This document shows, one piece after another, positions 23,217-33,575 of a DNA stretch of 64,000 nt. The stretch is from Cryoendolithus antarcticus (Eukaryota; Ascomycota; Dothideomycetes; Cladosporiales; Cladosporiaceae), in NCBI GenBank assembly GCA_002077065.1, contig NAJO01000031.1, positions 434,001 to 498,000 on the forward strand, read 5' to 3'. Both the position numbers and the translations under genes were made by a program. Numbering within the stretch: the stretch's first letter is position 1; every line of letters starts with the position of its first letter. The notes beneath the pieces were generated by a model. The model ran no database searches and was not told where the DNA came from. It saw only the letters and a list, made by a program, of their open reading frames with translations.

Positions 23217-23515
23217 TGGGCTTTTGTAAGACGTTTTGAGATTGATGGGGATAGGGATAGAGCATTGGTGCATAGCGTGGCGTCTAAAAATTGTTGCGAA
23301 CTGGGTGGGATACATGGCGTTGGCATATTTGAGCTCAGAGTGTAGCGAAGAGCTCGGCAGACTGGGCTCGAGATCACGGCGCGGCTACGAGCTGACGCTG
23401 GTTGCACTTCGGAACGATGGATCCAAAAGCACTCATGTAGCATTAGATGTCTTAATAGATCATTATACGTGCGTCCCCGACGTGTACTGTGGTATCCCCC
23501 TCTTCATCTCCCTAC

Positions 23516-26500
23516 CTAAACCACTACGCCTCTCCTTGCCACATTACCTCCCTCGCTACTTACGATCGCCCACTCAGCAACCGTAGCACCCGTTCCATTC
23601 TTCTCATTGGCCGTCCCAACCGTCGCCTGGTTTCCACTGATACTGAGCGTAGCATACCTCCCGCTCCAGACTGGCGTGCTCAGCGTGGCGTTGGTGGTGT
23701 TACTACTGTAAGCCACGATAGCGTCGGCTGTCGCAGCATCGTAGGCATTGCTGATCGAGACGTTGATACTCGACGTCACATTCGCGATCTCCGAGCCTGA
23801 GGGCGATGAAGAGTTAGAGAATGTCACTGCGTAGGAAGTAGGAGGCGACTGTGCCCAATCGAAGCGGATCTCCGTGATTGGAACGAAGGGCTCCGGTAGC
23901 TCGACGGTCATGGATGAGGTGATGTTCGACTGTGTGGGTTGCCACTTTGTCGAGGTGGCGCCGTCGACTGCTGATAGAGGGAACTGCCCTGGGGAGTAAG
24001 TGTAGTCGGAAGAAACGGGCTGGCATTGAGCGATGTTGCCGGCGATGGTCTTGTTGTAGCCTGACAGGCGATTGGCGATCGTTACCGTACCGTTTGGAAG
24101 AAGGGAGTAGGCTGCAGCAGTGCTGTTCTCGCTGTTGATGCCAATCGTGACCGGGATCGCGGCCGTTGCGAAGGTAGTGTTGGCGCTTGGCAAGGAGTTG
24201 GAAAGGCGTTGCAAAGTTGTGTGAGTCGCATTTGAGGTAGCATTGATGGGCCAGCCATTCCAATAAATTGTCCTGTAGTCCAGATTCTGTATCTGTGGTG
24301 GGAGGCTTGGATCAATGTTGAAGCTATTGATGTTCAAGCGCAGACCCAGGTAGCCGAACACCGCTACTCTGTTTGCACCACCAATACCGGTCAAAAATGG
24401 ATACGCTGGATGTGTACCTCCATTTGTGGTATAATCGTCGGTCAATTGCTCACTGAACTGCATCCAAGGCCCACGTGTGTAGGGTTGGCTACCGTAGAGA
24501 TCGTAGGTGTATGACGAGCAGCCGGAAGGCGATATCTCGTTCGCAATGATGCTGAACACCCCGTAAGTCATACCTGGCCCTGCTAGTGACTGCTTGCCAG
24601 CATAGTAATCCAGATCGCTGAGCGAGTACGGATTGGGGTAGTCTAGAAAGTCGTCAATCAACACGACATCCGCCTGCTTGACAGAGATTGAGCCGTTCAT
24701 CGTCTGGTACTCTAAGATGATGTTCGCCGGATCGTAGACCGGTACCTCGATAAGACTGGATATATTGGCCCAGGTCTCGTTCGGTGCAAGTCCAAGTCTC
24801 TCGCGGAAGACGTTCGCGTTGTCGATATGCGTCTTCATGAGTACCATAGTATACCCAACGTTCGTCTGAAAGTTGGCGTACTCATCCGGATCCGTAGCAT
24901 TGTAGAGGTAGTACTTCCCAGCGGTCTCGTTGTAAGTCACTACGTCCGCGTAAAACTGAGCTACTGCATCGTACACAGGGAAGAGCTCCTCGCGCCAGAA
25001 CTGTGTGTCGCCAGTGACAACCCAGTAGTTGTAGACTTCGAGGCCGATGTCTCCATTGATATGGTACTCGTAGTCGAAGCACGGCCCAGTGCCTGTGCAA
25101 TTACCGAACCTGCCAGACGTCCAGGAGTACACGGCGCCATCCGGGGAGAACTTGCCGGTCTGATTTTGAGAGGACTGATACGCGGTCTGCACATTCGCCT
25201 TGGCCTGAGGCAGTCTCTCAGTGCGGTATCTCGCGATCTGCTTCGCTGCTTGCGGGTACGCAACGACGAGTCCCGGTGCCATCCACACTTCAGCATCCCA
25301 GAAAATGAAGCCTGCGTAGCTGTCACTGCCCAGACCACCAACGGCGATGCTGTTGACGTCGAGTTGCGTGTTATTGCCTGCCGCTGCGATAGCGTTCGAG
25401 CCAATGGTCTCTTTGAGGAGGTGGAAAGGGTTGGTCACGGCGGTGATCTGCAGTTCAATAATGTTCTCATCGTCGGGAAGCGTGCCATTCTCGGGGTAGC
25501 GGAAACTGTCCACGCTGTCCTTAGTCATGATGCTCTCCCATTCAGCGATGTGAGATCCTAAGAGTTTGACGTAGCCTGCCTTCGCCGCAGTACAAGAGGC
25601 GTTGTATGCAGTGGTCTGAGGGTCATTGAACGCGTCGCTTGATGCACCACCGACGTACTTGGTGAAGGTGCTTGTCTGTCCAGCTTTGAGCGCAACGCTC
25701 AGAGCCTGTGCAATAGTCGAGCTGTTCGATCCAATGACTGCTGAGTCTGTGAAGTTGGACACTGGGCTCGACTCGCAGCGGTCGTCTGCGACAAGCGAAG
25801 AGTAGAGGTAAGCTGTAACATTCGACAGTCCATTCGGGCTTACAGCAGTCCAAATGATGGACTCCTTCGGCTCGTACCCCTTACCGACGAACTGTGTTCT
25901 GAGCGCGCCATCGCCCTCGAGCAGATCGACTACGGTGGCATTCACATCTCTCGATGCTGTGATCTTCAGCTGCACAGCTGCCTGATTTACGTAAAGCTTG
26001 TGTACGAGCATCTGGTACTCGATGTCAACCGCAGGACCATCCGTAGGTGACCAGGTATATCGCCAGTTCATCGTTCCAGCGCCAATATCGAGCGTCGAGG
26101 CAAAGCCAGATATCTGCTCCGAAGGCACGCTGGCAGTGAGGACTTGGCCGTTGACGGAGACGTGGAGACCGCTCCAGTGCGGCACACCGCTAATGACGCT
26201 CTCGCCGCCGTATTGATTGAGCCACTGCATCGCTGTCAGTCGTCAGACCTTTGTCATGGAAGTACAACGCACCTCAAAGTTGGTTCCGTTAGTCGTCGGC
26301 TGCGAATCCCAAAACCCGGCGATCGTGCCGAAAGTCTGACGCCTGTCAAACAAAGGCCACCCATTGATATTGTCACCATTGACTTGCGTATCGATCTCGA
26401 AGAATGGTCCTACAGCTGCTAAGTTGATCCCAAGGTAGCCATTGGAAAGTTGCATTCGAGATTGGTAGTGGCCCTGATCCAGATTCGTCGTCGTGAGACG

Positions 26501-26686
26501 CCAGTTGGCGTCGTCCCATGTCGTGCCATCGAAGCGGATGGAGTAGATTTTGGAGTGTACAAGGCTAGGCGATGCGAGTAGGAGAGGCAGTATGAGGGCG
26601 AGCATCGTGTCTAGAGAGGTCAGAATGATTAGTACGAGCCATGTTGGACGGGAATGGTAGTAGGTGCGCCGTGATGGGGCCATCAT
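23516..26686 (-). CDS. treA: acid trehalase, GH65
   Basis: Exons on the minus strand: 26686-26273 and 26224-23516, giving 1040 residues. The 48-bp intron is GTGCGT...GACTGACAG...GCAG, and the join restores NFEWLNQYGGESVISG. GH65 marks include FWDAEVWMAPGLVVAYP and YEYHINGDIGLEVYNYW, the segment with the catalytic acid Glu. The last 180 residues contain a discoidin-like sheet (AVDGATSTKWQP...ITEIRFDW) common in fungal acid trehalases. There are many Asn-X-Ser/Thr sites. The enzyme hydrolyses extracellular or vacuolar trehalose to glucose. The first ATG gives a hydrophobic anchor; ATG 28 (position 26605) gives a classical signal peptide, MLALILPLLLASPSLVHS, and may be the real start. Confidence 0.92.
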
Positions 26687-28448
26687 GCCCTCGCGAGGAA
26701 CTGCTCATGGCTACCACATGGCCCTCATATCCCAACCGCATCGACAATCGTCGTTTGCCTTGCGCTGAAGGCATCTCCTGCAGGCGTCTGAAAGAGGAAT
26801 GTTTGTTCACACACCTCAAGGATTCCTCCAATCAGCTCAGATCTCCAGCAACTGTTTCACACTCAGACACTGTACTTTCACACTTCAACACAGACTTCAC
26901 ACCCTGCTGACGGTCAGTACATCATATATGTACTCCTCACCAACGAGCCTTTCACGCTACCATCATCACGCATGACAACGGCCTCGCCTAGCTTTCCTAG
27001 CACAGAATACGCCGCGCCGAGACGTCACTTTACCCCACATTTTGCGTGCCCGGTTGCGGGGAACGGAGCTCAAGCCTTGCGCAAGCACGTTGAAGCGGCT
27101 GCTAGACCTCGATGTGGCAAGGTACCTGACGATCGTTGATGCAAGTCAGACGGGTTTGGCGAGGAACCGTGGTGGAGCCTCGTGTTCGAAGTGTGGAATG
27201 ATGAGGGCACACGGAAAGTATCGGGTGGGACTTTGTTGCTGGGCGAGTATCCCGATTAGACATCATTCTGAGCGAGCGAGTGATGCAAGCTGCGAGCGAT
27301 GCGCAGTAGGAGTGATGCGCTCTTCAAGTAGTACGCTTCCAAAGTACTGCACTCTTGAGGCACTGCACTCTGAAAGTAGCACACTCTCCGAGTAATTCAC
27401 ACTCCAGCCAATACACACTCGAGCTGATGCGCACTCGAAGTGGTGCGCAGTCGAAATGATGTACTCTCGAAGTGATGCGCGATTAGAGTGCTGCGCTAGA
27501 GTGATGCGCGATCAGCGTGATGCACTCTTTGAGTGATGTGCACTTCAGGCAACGCAAACTCTACACGACACGCTCTCGAAGTGATGCGTACCTCGACGTG
27601 AGGCTCACTCGAAGCTACACGTCACGATGCCACGCGTGAGTGAGCACGTCAGTCTCCGAGCGATGCTAGCTCCAGCGATGTAGCGTGCGGGAATCAGCTC
27701 ACAGCATGAGGCCTGGTCCACTGAGGTGGTCTACATGAGCGTCCGCAGAAGCTGAGGGTGTCTTCGAAGCTCCCATCCATCGTACCCGCGATGGTGCACC
27801 TGAGCGCCAATATACTGACCATCAGAGATCATGCCTCACTGAGCATCAGTGATGCATCTAGCGATGATTGACTCTGGCGATGGGATAGTTCTGATGCAGC
27901 CAGTCTTTCGTGTTTAACATACCTTCTAGTCACGGCTGAGTCATGGCAAGAGTTTTCACACTTCAACGCATCCGGGAGTGTAATTGTCAGGAAGTGTGAG
28001 CGTAACTTAAGGTCGAAGGATGAGCGAGGTAGAGCATGGATTGAAAGGGCTTTGTACTCTACAGGTTACAGCAGTAGGACTTTCGGTCTCAATGAGCAGA
28101 TAGACATACCTCACACTGTCACACTTCAACGTGAGTGAAATGGTGTTGATGACTGTTCTCGACAAAGATTGTCATCCATCGCCTTGCGCTCACATCGCCG
28201 GCATCGACTTGACACGTCGTACATTGCTAGGCGCAGGAGGGCGTGAAGTGTGAGACTTGAAAATGAACCTTTGTCCATCTGTGGTGGATCGTATGATTAA
28301 TAACGACTCGCGCTCTAGCAAAGCCGTGTTGAAGACGACCGCCGCAGCAGGTACCTCCCAGATCTGTATTCCGCGGCCCATGCTGCATTGACGCCATGCT
28401 TGAACGCTCGTTGAAGATCCGCCCACTACCCTGCATGCCATACATAGC
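26687..28448. other. long intergenic gap with minisatellite
   Basis: About 1.76 kb between two minus-strand genes with no supported ORF. It holds the 16-bp repeat array listed separately. There are also scattered copies of a CACACTTCAA-type motif near 26878, 27958 and 28120. Confidence 0.6.
27279..27596 (+). repeat. degenerate tandem repeat, 16-bp unit
   Basis: Roughly twenty imperfect tandem units of about 16 bp with consensus AGTGATGCGCACTCGA. Examples are AGTGATGCGCTCTTCA, AGTAGTACGCTTCCAA, GCTGATGCGCACTCGA, AGTGGTGCGCAGTCGA and AGTGATGTGCACTTCA. Some units are 13-17 bp, and one stretch (about 27550-27570) is scrambled. The phase is kept over most of the array. Weaker relics (AGTGATGCATC, AGCGATG) continue to about 27880. 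Confidence 0.75.
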
Positions 28449-31400
28449 TTAGGTGGGCATCGGTGCCGCCGACCCGGTCATCCCATCGATCGTCTCGACA
28501 GGCGCACAGCTGTGAGAATTGTTAGCAAATTCCCCCTTCCACAACGAATGAATAGCAAACTTACCTGCAGAACAGGTTGACATCCCCATAAGCGTCGTCC
28601 AACCTCGCCACACTAGGCCAGAACTTCTTCTCCTTGAGATACGCCAACGGGTACGCCGCATCCTCGCGACTGTAGCTGCGGTCCCACTCGGATCGGAGAA
28701 GGTCTTTGACAGTATGCGGCGCCATCTTCAGCATATTTCCCTCTTTCGGCTGCTCGCCAGACTCCACAGCCTTGATCTCTTGGCGGATAGAAATAAGCGC
28801 GTCGCAGAAGCGGTCGAGTTCGGCTTTGGACTCTGATTCCGTGGGCTCGATCATAAGTGTATTGGCGACTGGCCAGGACATCGTGGGAGCGTGAAATCCG
28901 TAGTCTTGAAGGCGTTTTGCGATGTCGATCGCCTCGACGCCGGCTGTGTCTTTGAATTTCCGGGTGTCGAGAATGAACTCGTGTGCGCAGCGGCCTTGCG
29001 AGTTTGTGTACAAGATTGGGTAATGTGGCTTCAAGCGCGCTAGAATATAATTTGCATTAAGCAAAGTGATCTTCGTAGCATGCGTAAGACCCCGAGCACC
29101 CATCATCTTGATGTATGCCCAGCTGATCGGCAGAATGCTCGCAGAACCCCAGGGCGCGGCTGAAACAGGTGCAATGGCTTTCGAGCCGCCTACATTCGCC
29201 ACAAGCGGATGACCCGGCAGATACGGGGACAAGTGCTTCGCGACGCCGATGGGTCCGACGCCTGGGCCTCCGCCACCGTGAGGAATGCAGAACGTCTTGT
29301 GCAAGTTCAAGTGGCAGACATCTGCGCCGATCTCGCCGGGTGAGCAGAGGCCGATCTGGGCATTCATATTCGCGCCGTCCATGTAGACTTGTCCACCATG
29401 CTCGTGCACAAGTCGGCAGGCCTCTTTGACTTGCGGCTCGAAGATGCCGAAAGTAGAGGGATAGGTGATCATGATCGCGCCGAGCTGCTCGGAGTACTGC
29501 TCGCACTTGGCTTTGAGGTCGGCCATGTCGAGGTTGCCGGTGCTGTGCTCACACTTGATGGTCACGACGCGCATACCTGCCATTGCCGCGCTAGCGGGGT
29601 TGGTGCCATGTGCTGAGACAGGAATGAGGCAGATGTCGCGCTTCTTGCCAGGCTGATCCTCGAGGTACTTGCGGATTACACGGAGGCCGGTGAACTCACC
29701 TTGCGCACCCGAGTTGGGCTGCAGGGAGGTGGAATGAAAGCCGGTGATCTCCGAGAGGTCTGCCTCGAGTTCCTTGATAAGCTGAGCGTAGCCTTGGGCC
29801 TGGTTCGCAGGGACGAAGGGGTGAATGTTAGCGAACTCCGGCCATGAGATAGGAGCCATCTCAGTTGCGGCATTCAGCTTCATGGTGCAGGATCCGAGGG
29901 GTATCATCGAGTGGACGAGAGAGAGATCCTTCGACTGCAGGTGGTACATGTAGCGCATGAGCTCTGTCTCGGAGTGGTACGAGTTGAACACCGGGTGTGT
30001 GAGGTACGGCGAAGTACGCTTCAGTGCCTCCGGCACGGCGGGCACACTCTCGATGCTTGCTGCGAGCTCATCGGCATCCATGATGTCCGTCGAGAATGCG
30101 CGCAAGATCTCATCGACCTGCTTCTTTCCGACAGTCTCATCAAGCGTGATGCCAATGGTCTCATCATCAATGATGCGGAAGTTGGTCAGGAAGAGTTGAG
30201 CGATCTTCTGTGCGAAGTCATGTGCACCCTTCTTCTTGACGACCACAGTATCGAAGGCAACTGGCTTGCGGACTTCAAGACCAGCCTGCTCGAGGCCCTT
30301 AGCCACGACTTGAGTCATCTTTGCCACTTTCTCCGCAATACGCTTCAAACCTGCTGGTCCATGGTAGACTGCGTACATTGCAGACATGTTGGCGAGAAGT
30401 GCCTGAGCAGTACAGATGTTGCTCGTCGCCTTCTCTCGTCTGATGTGCTGCTCACGCGTCTGCAAGGCAAGACGCGCAGCCTTATCGCCGAGTCTGTCTT
30501 TCGAGAGACCAATGAGCCGTCCAGGGATCTTGCGCTTGTGCTTCTCGCTCACTGCGAAGAACGCAGCGTGTGGTCCTCCAAAGCCGAATGGTACTCCAAA
30601 TCGCTGCGCGTTGCCGAATGCGATGTCCGCGCCGAATTCACCGGGTGGTGTAAGCAGCGTGAGTGCCAGCAGATCAGTGCCAACGCACAGCGTCCCTTTC
30701 AGCTTGTGAACTTTCTCAGACAGCGCCTTGTAGTCTGCCACACCACCGTAGGTATCGGGGTACTGCACGAGGACCCCAATAAGATCCTCACCAACCTCGT
30801 CCACCTGGGTGGAGTCATTCTCCAGTATGTCTGCGACCACAATCTTGATACCAAATCCCTGCGCCCTGCTCTCAAGAACCGCGATCGTTTGCGGATGGCA
30901 TAGGTGAGATACGAGGAATGTCTTGTTCGGGCTCTTTTGACGCGCTGCAGGCAACGCGTTGACAGACAAAGTCATCGCCTCCGCTGCAGCAGTTGGCTCA
31001 TCAAGCACCGATGCGTTCGAAATTGCCAGCCCAGTCAGATCGCACACCATCGTCTGGAAATTCAGTAGCGACTCCAATCGACCCTGGCTGATCTCTGGCT
31101 GGTACGGCGTGTAGCTGGTGTACCACGCCGGATTCTCCAGCAAATTGCGCTTGATCACCTCAGGTGTTCTCGTGCCTGCGTATCCGCATCCTATGTAGCT
31201 CTTGTACACCTTATTCTCTCCAGCAATTTCCCTCAGTCGTGCAATGAGCTGACTCTCGGAGTAACCACCCTGATCCGTAGCCATGGAGCCAGACTCTGGC
31301 ATTGGACCCTCCACCTTCATGTCCTTGGTCGATAGTATATCGGCTGGTAGTACTTGCTTCACGAACTCGTCAAGTGTCTTCGCCGGAGGATCCAATGCCT

Positions 31401-31665
31401 GTAGCATCCGCTCTGCAGACTCTTGTGAAGGACCAATGTGACGGCGCGGGAATGTGTCGAGGGGAGAGAAGACCGATTGGACCTGCGGAGTGCTGGACCG
31501 CGTATCCTCTGTCGAGCTCTTGTAGAACGGGCGAGACGCGATCCGACCGAATGCTGGAGCTGTGGTCGTTGCTCCATTGCGTGTCAGGTGAAGGCATCGT
31601 GGCGAAAGTGGTCGACGCGTTGCGAGCCATTGTGCGCGCAGGCGTAATGCTATGGGAGAAATCAT
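28449..31665 (-). CDS. GCV2: glycine dehydrogenase (decarboxylating), P-protein
   Basis: Exons on the minus strand: 31665-28565 and 28509-28449, giving 1053 residues. The 55-bp intron is GTAAGT...GCTAAC...CACAG, and the last exon adds only the C-terminal 20 residues (CAPVETIDG...). The N-terminus is basic and Arg-rich, a mitochondrial presequence. FPRRHIGPS opens the mature P-protein. The PLP-lysine segment NLHKTFCIPHGGGGPG lies near residue 790. The enzyme decarboxylates glycine and loads the aminomethyl group on the H-protein lipoyl arm of the glycine cleavage system in the matrix. Length and order of both half-domains are complete. Confidence 0.96.
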
Positions 31666-32350
31666 GTCGCGTTTGCCTTACTGTGCCTTTGCTCTCGCTT
31701 CACTGCATGCAGGAGGATTTCATGCAGCTTGCCGAGTGTGACTGAATAAAGTGCCGGTCGATCTTCGAGTCAGCGTTGGCTTCATCGACTGCGTGGCAGC
31801 TGTAGGCCGATATCTAGGTGGTGAAGAGGTGTAGGGGGAATGTTGGTCGCAGGAGTGACAGTTGTAAGTAAGATCAAGAATCGGTGAGGATAGTCGACCT
31901 TCCTTGCCGCAATGCCCGCCTTGACTTTTGTTATCGCTTAGTGTCGGTTATCGGAGCATGGACCCCTGGACCACATTCGGTCATTCTATGCACGCGGCTC
32001 AAAACATCAAACTCACTTCCTCCTCACGTGCCGACATGTGCTTTACGCGTCCTGGCTGCCTCGTGCCTGACCACTTCACGCCCTGAGAGACTGCATGTGC
32101 GCATCGAAGTGAAGTCGCAACCTGATATCAGTCATCATTAGCATGTAAGGACGACGTTGATCAAATCCCCATCACTTCACTCTCGATTGCCCTTCACCAT
32201 CAGCGTCACATCACTTCCTTACCTCATCAGCTGTCAGCTCAAGCACGTGCGGCTTTCACCTTTCGATTCGCTGAACCCAGCCTATCAATGCGTACGGCCA
32301 AAGAAGACTTGTGAAAGTCTTGGACCGATCACAGTACAGGCTCTCCAATT
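31666..32350. other. intergenic, divergent promoter region
   Basis: About 685 bases between the divergent starts of GCV2 and the UCH gene. I see no gene or named element. Confidence 0.5.
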
Positions 32351-33160
32351 ATGGCCACCGAGTCCCATCACCCCGGCGTCACCATCCTACCCTCCGGCAA
32401 AAAGGTCTTCGTCCCGCTCGAAAACAATCCCGAAGTCTTCACATCACTGATCCATTCCCTGGGCGTATCATCCGCACTTCATTTCCACGACGTCTACTCC
32501 CTGACAGACCCAGACCTCCTCTCATTCATCCCTCGCCCAGTCCATGCACTCATCTTCATTGCGCCAGGCTCTGTTTACTACCGCCTCCATGACAAGGGCA
32601 AGCCGAAAGTACTCACCTATACTGGACACGGCCAGGAGGAGCCAGTATGGTGGTGCAAGCAGACTATCGGTCACTCATGCGGACTCATGGCACTGCTTCA
32701 CTCCATCGCAAACGGAGAGGCAAGGAAGCACGTCGCTTTGGACTCTCTAGCCGGCCGCCTCCTTGCCAAATCCACGCCTCTCCCTCCTATGGAACGCGCA
32801 GCAGTCCTCTACGACTCCGCCGAGCTAGAGCAAGCGCACATGGCCGCAGCGGTGATGGGTGATTCGAAAGCTCCAAGCTCTGCAGAGCCGAACGGGTATC
32901 ACTTTCTCGCCTTCGTGCCCGGCAAGGATGGCAAGCTATGGGAATGCGATGGCAGCTGGGATGGACCAATCGATCACGGCACACTACCTCCAGGAGCCGA
33001 CATGCTCAACTCCAAAGTCATCGAGATGGGCATCAACAAATACCTCGCCGTCTCCGAAGGCAACCTAGAATACAGCCTCGTCGCTCTCACGGGCAGTCCC
33101 ACCCCTGGACCCGAGACCAACGGCACGGCAGACACGAGCACGTCAACCCAAGTCTCTTAG
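32351..33160 (+). CDS. ubiquitin C-terminal hydrolase, peptidase C12 (UCH-L3/Yuh1 type)
   Basis: A single exon of 269 residues, close to the usual 230-250 plus a short disordered tail. The catalytic set is complete: Gln and Cys in KQTIGHSCGLMALLHSI (Cys110), His184 in NGYHFLAFV and Asp in ECDGSWDGPIDHG. The N-terminus NNPEVFTSLIHSLGVS and FHDVYSLTDPDLLSFIPRP are typical of the UCH-L1/L3/Yuh1 branch. There is no C-terminal extension of the UCH37/BAP1 kind. It would remove small adducts from ubiquitin C-termini and process precursors. HSC replaces the more common NAC before the nucleophile. Confidence 0.93.
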   Translation: MATESHHPGVTILPSGKKVFVPLENNPEVFTSLIHSLGVSSALHFHDVYSLTDPDLLSFIPRPVHALIFIAPGSVYYRLHDKGKPKVLTYTGHGQEEPVWWCKQTIGHSCGLMALLHSIANGEARKHVALDSLAGRLLAKSTPLPPMERAAVLYDSAELEQAHMAAAVMGDSKAPSSAEPNGYHFLAFVPGKDGKLWECDGSWDGPIDHGTLPPGADMLNSKVIEMGINKYLAVSEGNLEYSLVALTGSPTPGPETNGTADTSTSTQVS

Positions 33161-33575
33161 GGACAGCGTGCGGATGGGGTGCTTCAGCTAGACCGCGAGC
33201 TTACCGATCTCCCATTACCGCTCTGCTCCCAATCCTAGCTTCGTCATTACCAAGGAAAGCCTCACTCACTCGGTCTATCTTACTCACTCGGTTCCGAGTA
33301 CTCACTCGCGCTACACCACTCGCTCTGTCTCTCACTCACTCACTCACTCCCTCGGATTCGTTTACTTGCACTTAGTCGCACTGTAATTGATTCGCATTCA
33401 CCTACCTAGTCTCATCCACTCGGTCTTCTCACTCGCTCGGCTTCGGCCTTATCCGCTCACTCGGGCCTACTCACTCATTCTCACGCATTTGCGGACTCAT
33501 TCTAGTCGCGCTCACTCACCCGTTCTCACTCGCCCACCCATCCTAACCCATCCGTCCATCGCCTTTCCCTCACAC
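33161..33575. other. intergenic, convergent, mostly simple repeat
   Basis: The gap between two convergent stops. It is dominated by the CACT/ACTCG-rich low-complexity stretch described separately. Confidence 0.6.
33265..33545 (+). repeat. CACT/ACTCG-rich low-complexity repeat
   Basis: A pyrimidine-rich stretch with many ACTCACTCGG, ACTCGC and TCACTCACTCACTCACTC tracts. The purest tract is near 33332-33350. Units of 4 bp (CACT) and about 10 bp (ACTCACTCGG) are mixed, suggesting slippage growth followed by decay. It lies in the 3' flank shared by two convergent genes. Confidence 0.7.

Noticed and set aside
24827..25561. 244-codon plus-strand frame
   Set aside because: Antisense shadow of the acid trehalase gene.
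27042..27395. 117-codon frame across the minisatellite
   Set aside because: Starts with TTG, not ATG, and its C-terminus is just translated repeat.
29911..30903. 330-codon open frame on the plus strand
   Set aside because: It lies antisense inside the GCV2 coding region and its protein has no family signal; it is a codon-bias shadow.
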